From: Rhizomys pruinosus
Taxonomy: Eukaryota > Chordata > Mammalia > Rodentia > Spalacidae
Direction of reading: 5' to 3'
Length of the DNA: 64,000 nt
Assembly: GCA_009823505.1 (NCBI GenBank)
Contig: VZQC01006250.1
Coordinates: 58,537-122,536, forward strand
Shown here piece after piece: positions 57,256 to 64,000 of this stretch. The position numbers and the translations under genes are program-made. Numbering within the stretch: the first letter of the stretch is position 1; every line of letters begins with the position of its first letter. The notes beneath the pieces were generated by a model. The model was given only the letters and a program-made list of their open reading frames with translations. It ran no database searches and was not told the origin of the DNA.

Positions 57256-57844
57256 TTTAAAAATTTTGATCAAATGCAATTAATTTATTTTCCTCTTTTG
57301 TCCTTCATGCTTAGGGCTCTTACCTACCTTAAGTATAAAAAAATTCTCCCTTTATTTCTCTTTTTAAGAGTGTATATTATCAGCTCTTATAATGTTTGTG
57401 ACTACCCAAAGCTAATTATTAAAACAAAGAGGGAGTTCAATCTCAGTTTTTTATATGTTGGTAGTCAGTTGTCCCAGCACCATTTATTTAAAGATTTTTC
57501 CCTTAAATTGTCTTAGAAACCATTTCAAAATCAATCTATCACCAGTGAGCGTTTATTCATGAGCTCTCAGTTCTCTCCTGCATCTATATCTCTGGTCATA
57601 TGCCAGAACCATATTACATGCTTACTGTAACTTTGTGACAAGCTTTGAAACCTGGATGTGTGAGTTCTCCCACTTTATTTTTTAATCTTTCACAATTGTT
57701 CTGGCTATTCTAGGCCCTTTGCAGTTCCTTACAGTTTCTAAGATCAGTTTGTCAATTTCTACAAAAACGCACTGGAGTTTTGAAGGGAATTGTATTGAAT
57801 CTGTAGATAAAATTTGATTGTATCATCCTCTTCAAAATAACTAC

Positions 57845-58064
57845 TAAAGGACTGACAATATGGCTTGGTAGTTAAAAACACTGGCTGCTCTTGCAAAGGA
57901 CCTAGGTTCAATTCCTAGCACCAACGTGGCAGCTAACAACTATCTGTGACTCCAGTTCCAGGGGTCTGACTCCCTCTTCTGGATTTCACAGGTATTGCAT
58001 TCATATGGTATACTTATAACTTGCAAGTAAAATACTCATACACATAAAAATAAATAAATAAAAT
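57845..58064 (+). mobile_element. B2-type SINE, older
   Basis: 'AAAGGACTGACAATATGGCT' head, B box 'GGTTCAATTCCTAGC', AAATAAATAAATAAAATAC tail. Confidence 0.88.
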
Positions 58065-58138
58065 ACTATGAAGTATCCCAATGTAGGATCATGAGGTATT
58101 TTCCATTCACTTAGGTCTTCTCTAATTCATCTTAGTTG

Positions 58139-58295
58139 TGTTTGTTTGTTTGTTTGTTTGTTTGTTTTTAGAGATAGAGTCTTCCTAGTAGCCCCAAGTG
58201 GCTGGAGCTTGCTATGTAGACCAAACTCGCCTGAATATCACAGAAATCTGCCTGCCTCTGATTCCCAAGTGCTGGGACTAAAGGCATGCATGTCT
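58139..58295 (-). mobile_element. B1 SINE with GTTT tail, old
   Basis: (GTTT)n at 58141-58165, then 'GAGATAGAGTCTTCCTAGTA' and 'AAGTGCTGGGACTAAAGGCA'. Confidence 0.8.
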
Positions 58296-58779
58296 CTAAT
58301 TCTTTAATGCTATTTTATTTTTTATCTTTCAGTTTTAAAACTTTGAATTTTTTATCTTTCAGTTTAAAAACTTTGAAATTTATCCCTCAAGTGTTTTACT
58401 CTTTCTACTACTACAATTATAAATGAAATTGTTAATTTCATTTTCAGATTGTTCATTGCTAATATACAGAACCAACTGGTTTCTGTAGGTTGAATTTGAA
58501 CCCTGTAATTCATTTGTTAATCCTAATAGTTTATTTTGTAGATTGCCTAGAATTTCTATATATAACATTATCTCATGTACAGATATAGTTTTACTTCTTC
58601 CTTTTCCATTTGATGGCTTTTACTTCTCCTTTTTGTCTGACTGCCCTGGTTTGATCCTCTACTACAATATTCAATAAAAGTAGTGAGAACAAACACTTTT
58701 GTTCCTGGTTCATAGGGCAGAAATTTTCAGTCTTTTACCCTATAATGTAATGTTAGCTGTGAGCTGTTTATAGATATTC

Positions 58780-58998
58780 TGGGGACTGGAGAGATGGTTG
58801 AGCTGTTAAGAGCAATGGTTGTTCTTGCAGATGATATCAGCTTTGTTCCCAACCCCCCACCAGTGGCTAATAACTATCTATAGCTCCATTTCAAATGGGA
58901 TCTGACATCCTAATCTGACACTCCACAGTCACTATGCTTAGATACATGCAGGCAAAATACCCCCCACACACAAAATAAAAACAAGTAATAAATAAAAT
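58780..58998 (+). mobile_element. B2-type SINE, older
   Basis: 'GGGGACTGGAGAGATGGTTG' head to an AATAAATAAAATC tail; mutated B box. Confidence 0.85.
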
Positions 58999-59804
58999 CA
59001 GAATTATAGATACTCTGTATTGGGGAATTTGAGGAAATTTTCTTCTGTCCTTAGTTTTGAGGTATTTTTATTTGAAAAAGTTACTGGATTTTGTGAAATG
59101 TTTCAGCTCCATTCTTGAAATTATATATGGCTTTGTTCTTTTCCACTCTATTCTGTTAATTGAATTATTTTAATTGTGAAATAATTTCATAGTCCTTGGA
59201 AAAATATCTCTTGGATTAACACGTTTTATACATCACTGGATCTGACAAGTTACTGAGGATTTTTGTGCCCGTATTCACAGTAAATGCAGGTTTGCATTTT
59301 TCTTCTCTTGTGATGACTTTCTTAGCTCTGGTATCTGTAGCAGTAGCTTCCTATAATAAGATGGGAAGTACCCCTTAATGTTCTCTTTTTAGAAAGGGTT
59401 TATGTGAGGTCCATGCTGAAGCTATTTTAAATATTAAATATTCTAATGTGAAACCATCTGAATCCGAGATTTTCTTTGAGAGAAGTTTTTTGGAGGTGAT
59501 TTATTCAATCTTATCTATAATGTGTCTATTCAGATTTCTATTCTCCTTAAAGTTTTGGCAGTTTATGCCTGGTGCACATTTTAACACAGAAATGTACTTA
59601 TATCATCTACTTTATTAATGAGATTCATTTTCTTGATAGTGAAAAATGGGAATGCAAACATTTACATATTACAGATTTTTTAGTCTTCCTTTTATATATC
59701 TGATGTCTTAATTCTTATTTAAAAGTTCTTCATTATAAAAAAAAACATAAATGTGAGAGAGGGAGAGATCTTTTTTCAGGGTTACATGGGTAAAAAAACA
59801 AAGC

Positions 59805-59985
59805 AGCCAGTTATGATGACACAAGCCTTTAATCCCAGCACTTGGGAGGTAGAGGCACAGGCCTCAGAGACAGGCATATCCTTGTGAGATTGAGGCCAGC
59901 CTGGGATGGCCTATGGAGTGAGTTCCAGGCCCACTGGGACTACAGGGAGACCCTGTCACAAAAAAAAAAAAAAAAATGAAAAAAA
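59805..59985 (+). mobile_element. B1 SINE with internal duplication
   Basis: 'CAGCCAGTTATGATGACACA' start, then a repeated GGCACAGGCC/GAGACAGGCA segment, 'GGGAGACCCTGTCACAAAAA' and an A-tail. Confidence 0.85.
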
Positions 59986-59989
59986 AAGG

Positions 59990-61356
59990 AGATGCATCAA
60001 ATTTCACCATGGAAATATTTCAACGCCTTTATAAAATGTGTGGCTCACAAAGGTGTGATGATTCATAACTTCAACAGAATTATGAATATGAAATTCTACA
60101 TTTCCTTCCTCCTCCTTAGAATTGTTCAAAAGAGACATGCTATTACTTCCTTGAAAGTTAAAAGTTTCTTTCTTTTCTTTTTGAATCAAATGTTTCATAT
60201 TCTATGAAGAGCCACTTTCACCTAGAATTAGGTAAAGAAGAGTAACAGATCTTAGCATTCCATAGTAAAAGAATAAACAGAGGAGAGAACTCATCATTTC
60301 ATTCTTGCAGGAGAGATCTCAATTCATTAAAAAGGGACAAATCATTTTTCTCCTGATGGACTTAGGAAAAAAAAAAAAACAACCACCACCAGCAACAAAA
60401 TTATCTTGTTAATCTGTGTTCAAACTGAAGTAAGAAGAACAATTTCAGCAAGGTTAGCCTTTTTGTACTATTATACCTTGGGATTTGGATCCCCCCCGAC
60501 CCCTGAGAATAGCACCTAGTTTTAAGGTATTCTATGATCTTTTCTGCAGGTGTCTTCTTTTTTTCCCCTAACTGTGATGTTTTATGTCACAGAGGTTTCT
60601 GTTTCTGTAAGATGAAGCTATATGATCATTAATCAGTCTGAGATACTTAATTGCACAGATAGCATTCTATTGTTGCCCACAGGAGTTTTTCCCTATGTCT
60701 GAAATTCTAAATGCTCCTTTCTGCGGCCAAGCATTGGGTTATAGGAGGAAAGCCTAGACACTGCAGGCTGATTCCATCTTGTGGTTTTGTAGCCTGGGGA
60801 TGATAATGTAAACTCAGTTTTATAAGTTTCCTTACATTCTTTTAAAATACATTGCTATTGCCTCTATACATCTCATAGTAGATTCTAATCTAAAAGGTAT
60901 TAAATAAGCCTCTCAGAGGAACTGCCAGCCTTGCCCCTTCAGTATAGGAATGCTTATCATAATATTCTGTGTCAATTATTTACTTACAGCAAGCCCTGTT
61001 ATTCTGAAATAATTTCAGAAATAAAAAGAACTACAGAACTAGTACCAAGAGTCCTTATATTTCCTCTAGCCAGAAGCCCAAAATCTTAATCTTTTACCAG
61101 ATTTGCCTTGCTATATTCATTTTTCTTTTTTTTCCCACCAGACAGACTATAAGTATATTCATTTTTCTACTAAAGCCATGACCTATTGAATGGATTACGG
61201 AATCCAGATCCTTATCTCACCAAGTAGTGGATGGCAGCCAGCTCTGAAGTACACAACTCCAACACACAGTTTTGTTGCTACTCATAACTCTCCTGTCCCT
61301 GCCTTAGATTTTCTCATTCTCCTTCCTAGTGTTAGTTGCTCCTTGAACCACATTTT
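59990..61356. other. Unique sequence, no gene seen
   Basis: Overlapping 60-70 codon frames on both strands at 59992-60207 show no domain. An A-run sits at 60368-60380. Confidence 0.45.
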
Positions 61357-61367
61357 AGAAAGTCTTA

Positions 61368-61518
61368 TGAGCCAGGCATGGTGGCGCACGCCTTTAATCC
61401 TAGCACTTGGGAGGCAGAGGCAGGCGGATCTCTGTGAGTTCAAGGCCAGCCTGGTCTACAGAGTGAGCTCCAGGCTAGCTGGGACTAAAGGGAGACCCTG
61501 TCTCAAAAAAAAAAAGAA
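61368..61518 (+). mobile_element. B1 SINE with 11 bp duplication
   Basis: AGAAAGTCTTA at 61357-61367 and 61519-61529 bounds a near-consensus B1. Confidence 0.96.
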
Positions 61519-61529
61519 AGAAAGTCTTA

Positions 61530-62284
61530 GGCACACACCTTCTTATCCAATTAAAAACAAAAACATTCAAGGGCCTTAAAAGGCTTGTTTTTAATTATTT
61601 CATAACCGAAACTAAAGCAAATTGAGCCTATCAATCAGTCTAATGCTACAAGCCACACACAGGAAGTCCAAGTTCAGTGCAGAGTCTTATTTTAGAACAG
61701 TAGACCAGATATTGTTTCTCTGAAAGCACTCTATAAATTAAGGCTGACCCTGATGTGTCTGTGTTGGTAGCTTAGCTCAGATAGGAAGCACATTAAGGAG
61801 CCTTCATTTCTACCTGTGACAAAGTGATTATCTCAACAGGTAAAATAGTGACAAAAACCCCAAAATATGTGGAATGTCATGAAATGCTTACCTGCTAGCT
61901 TGAGAGAAATTATAAGGACATCAGATTGCCACTACAATTACCTTTCTTTTGTCTTGTTCCTTCTAATCCACAGACTTCAACTGCACAGAGTTAGATTCTT
62001 CATTGTCTTTGGTCCACAGCTCACTTTCTCCTTGGGTCCATACATGGCCTCCTTTTATTGATTTTTCTCATTTACTTATTTCTAAAAATATAAAGAAGAG
62101 CCATGAACCCTCCTGCCCATCACCACCAATCTAAAGGCCAGGATAATGATAACTGAATTCTAGTTCGTTGGCCCTTCCATCCTACAGCCCTGATTCTTCC
62201 CACCTAATATTTAAATGCTAAGCATTATCCTAGGTCCTGTGTTCATCATCATCTTGCTTCTTTTGTTTGCCTGATTTGTTTTGC
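61530..62284. other. Unique sequence, no gene seen
   Basis: Nothing recognised. Confidence 0.45.
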
Positions 62285-62422
62285 AGGTTTTGTTGTTTGT
62301 TTGTTATTTGGTTTTGTTTGTTTGGGGAGGCAAAGTCTCGCCATATAGGCCACACTGGTCTCCATCTCATCATCCTTCTGCCTCATCATCCTGCTAGAAT
62401 TACAGACACCATACCTGGCTTT
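62285..62422 (-). mobile_element. Old B1 SINE
   Basis: GTTT-rich tail, then 'GGAGGCAAAGTCTCGCCATA', 'TAGAATTACAGACACCATAC' and a CTGGC end. Strongly diverged. Confidence 0.65.
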
Positions 62423-62530
62423 ATTTTTTCACTTCATTACTAGGATCAAACCTACAGCCTTGTATATGCTGAGCCACACTACCAATGAGCCACAACCCAG
62501 AGCACCTCCTTTGTGTTCTGTGTGTCTTTT

Positions 62531-62718
62531 TAAAAAAATGATTCATGTGTATGAATGCTTTGCCTGCACATATGTAAGTGTACCTGTGTCCTGCAATGCC
62601 CATGGAGGCCAGAAGAAAGCATCTGATGCCCTGGAAATGGAGTTACGGATGGTTGTTAGCCTTCAAGTACAAGAAAGAACAGCCAGAATTCCTAATGTCT
62701 GAGCCATCCCTCCAGCCC
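62531..62718 (-). mobile_element. B2-type SINE with 14 bp duplication, head altered
   Basis: TCTGTGTGTCTTTT at 62517-62530 and 62719-62732. The body is B2, but the part next to the 5' end ('TTCAAGTACAAGAAAGAACA') replaces most of the promoter region. Confidence 0.88.
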
Positions 62719-62732
62719 TCTGTGTGTCTTTT

Positions 62733-63214
62733 GATTAGAAAGTTCATTGGCTGGCTTGGCCTTCCCAGGTCCTACTAAGACAGGTCTCTCAGCCATTGTA
62801 CTTGGGAGAATTATTTTGTTCATCAGTTTGGAGACAACTCACTCTACATTTATTTGTATGACTAACAAAGACAAAAAGTAATTCCATCTCACTATATAAT
62901 AATACAGCCAAGAAGCATTTCTGTAGATTTGTCTTAGACAATACCTCGGTTTAGGCCCTTCCATGACAGGCCAGCTCTAGGCAGCTCCTCCTTCAGTTTT
63001 TGAATAGTATCTGTGGCTTCTGAGCCCAGTGAAGATCAACGCCACGAGTTTCCTCATTGACAGCTCTCCTGAGTGACAGCCGAATTAAGAATCTGTACAG
63101 AGGAAGTTTTAGGAAAGGGAGGCTGACTTTACAGGCATCCTGCTTCTCTGAGGTCAGTGGAAGCTGGTTCATCAGCCAGACAGTATCCCAGGGTGGTGTG
63201 AGGTACGGAGACAT
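62733..63214. other. Unique sequence, no gene seen
   Basis: Nothing recognised. Confidence 0.45.
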
Positions 63215-63335
63215 GGAGGTCAGAAACACGGACTATAGTTTCAGTTCTGTTGCTAATTAGCTGTGTGACCTTGGCGGATGGTTTTTACCTCTCTGGGCCT
63301 CAAGTTCCTCTTTTGTGGAAGAAATACTTAAAAGT
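63215..63335 (+). mobile_element. MIR SINE core
   Basis: 'AGCTGTGTGACCTTGGCGGA' and 'ACCTCTCTGGGCCTCAAGTT' match the mammalian-wide MIR core region. Confidence 0.8.
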
Positions 63336-63830
63336 TATTTCTAAAACTCCTTCTAGATGAGGAACCTAGGAAGAGATCAGCTAATGACCTGTTTGATAGC
63401 CCACTGTTCCTTCTTCACTAATTTTATAGGGTTAACATCTATTCCACAGAGCTCCTACCCTCTGTGAAGAATAGAGGGGTGTAGAAGACACTGTGGTTTG
63501 CGCCCTGGAACTCTTGAGTCCTACCACACTATGAAGTATTGCAGTGGATTCTTCAACCTTTCTTACTAAGTTACTCATTTGCCTGTTTATGGGTGAGGAT
63601 AAGCTTTGATTATAAAGATCAAAGCTTATATTAGAGCTAACTTTAGCATAGGAAGGGAGTCATGAGACAAAGGGCATAGAGTAGTTTATAAAAGTCATGG
63701 GTAATAATACCACTGGGCTTCAGCAAGAACAACTGTAGTATGAGGGAAACCAGAAATTTATCTCAGCCTTCTCACTGGCCTAGGGAGGGCAAAGCTCTAG
63801 ATTATATCCACAGAGATGAGAAGAGAAGGC
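63336..63830. other. Unique sequence, no gene seen
   Basis: Nothing recognised. Confidence 0.45.
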
Positions 63831-63834
63831 AGAG

Positions 63835-63980
63835 GAAAGAAGAAGAAGAGGAGGCAGAGGAGGAGGTGGTGGAGGAGGAGGAGGAGGAGGAGGAGGAGGA
63901 GGAATAAGACAGGAGAAAGAGGAGGAAGAGGAAGAGGAGGGGGAGGAGGAGGAGGAGGAGGAGGAGGAGGAGGAAGAGGA
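63835..63980. repeat. (GGA)n purine tract
   Basis: About 145 bp of almost pure purine, mainly GGA triplets in two blocks (63860-63903 and 63935-63973) around a GAATAAGACAGGAGAAAG core. Serine- or proline-rich frames on the opposite strand are artefacts. Confidence 0.95.
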
Positions 63981-64000
63981 CATCTCATTCCTGCTGTTTC

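Larger units (their letters stand above)
55325..59745 (-). mobile_element. Fossil L1M (mammalian-wide L1), heavily interrupted
   Basis: Minus-strand remnants in order: 3' UTR ('AAAGTGTAAAATTCAGTGGT', 'GAATTTGCCTATTCTAAACA'), ORF2 C-terminus ('CACATTTTATTTATTCATTT'), middle ORF2 ('CATTTATTTAAAGATTTTTC') and RT towards 59.7 kb. All parts are diverged and stop-filled. Insertions are a B2-head/B1 chimera, the short L1-tailed element, a B1 piece, two B2s and another B1. Confidence 0.75.

Noticed and set aside
63780..63988. Poly-serine and poly-proline minus-strand frames
   Set aside because: Translations of the GGA tract.

Overview
This 64 kb window looks like gene-poor, retroelement-rich DNA from a muroid rodent. 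B1, B2, B4 and MIR SINEs, ORR1/MT-type MaLR LTRs, an ERVL provirus and several L1 generations are all present. The L1 3' ends and the B2 tails do not look like the mouse or rat consensus as I know it, so a muroid outside Mus/Rattus is likely; the species cannot be named from sequence alone. I found no intact host gene and no convincing exon. The recognisable host-gene sequences are two dead processed pseudogenes: RPL31 (minus, about 15.98-16.39 kb) and CNIH1 (plus, about 43.87-45.62 kb).

Layout. 0-8.9 kb: MaLR LTRs, truncated L1 3' ends, a B1 running into a 240 bp GAAA array, and a B4. 8.98-11.16 kb: a two-LTR MaLR on the minus strand with a primer-binding site and an open 313-codon frame. 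11.2-15.7 kb: three B2-type SINEs in a row, several B1s, a diverged L1-tailed element and a minus-strand L1 3' part. 16.93-25.62 kb: an ERVL provirus on the minus strand with two LTRs and decayed pol, hit by at least seven SINEs. 25.6-39.8 kb: mostly unique sequence with scattered SINEs, a Tigger relic, MaLR LTRs, CT-rich tracts, a 56 bp minisatellite and a short L1-tailed element. 39.97-48.61 kb: one L1 with a 5' inversion, later hit by other L1s, SINEs and the CNIH1 retrocopy. 50-54.8 kb: Lx-like and younger L1 3' ends, then a 5'-truncated L1 whose ORF2 is broken only by two adjacent stops. 55.3-59.7 kb: a fossil L1M with many insertions, including a second copy of the short L1-tailed element. 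60-64 kb: mostly unique, with a few SINEs, a MIR and a terminal GGA-rich tract.

The genes do not form a pathway. The window is a record of L1 machinery acting on its own RNA, on SINE RNAs and on host mRNAs, layered over older LTR insertions. The most unusual signal is a pair of short L1-tailed elements (37.84-38.41 and 56.46-57.05 kb). They read as identical over about 409 bases, share the same 5' end and sit in unrelated flanks.
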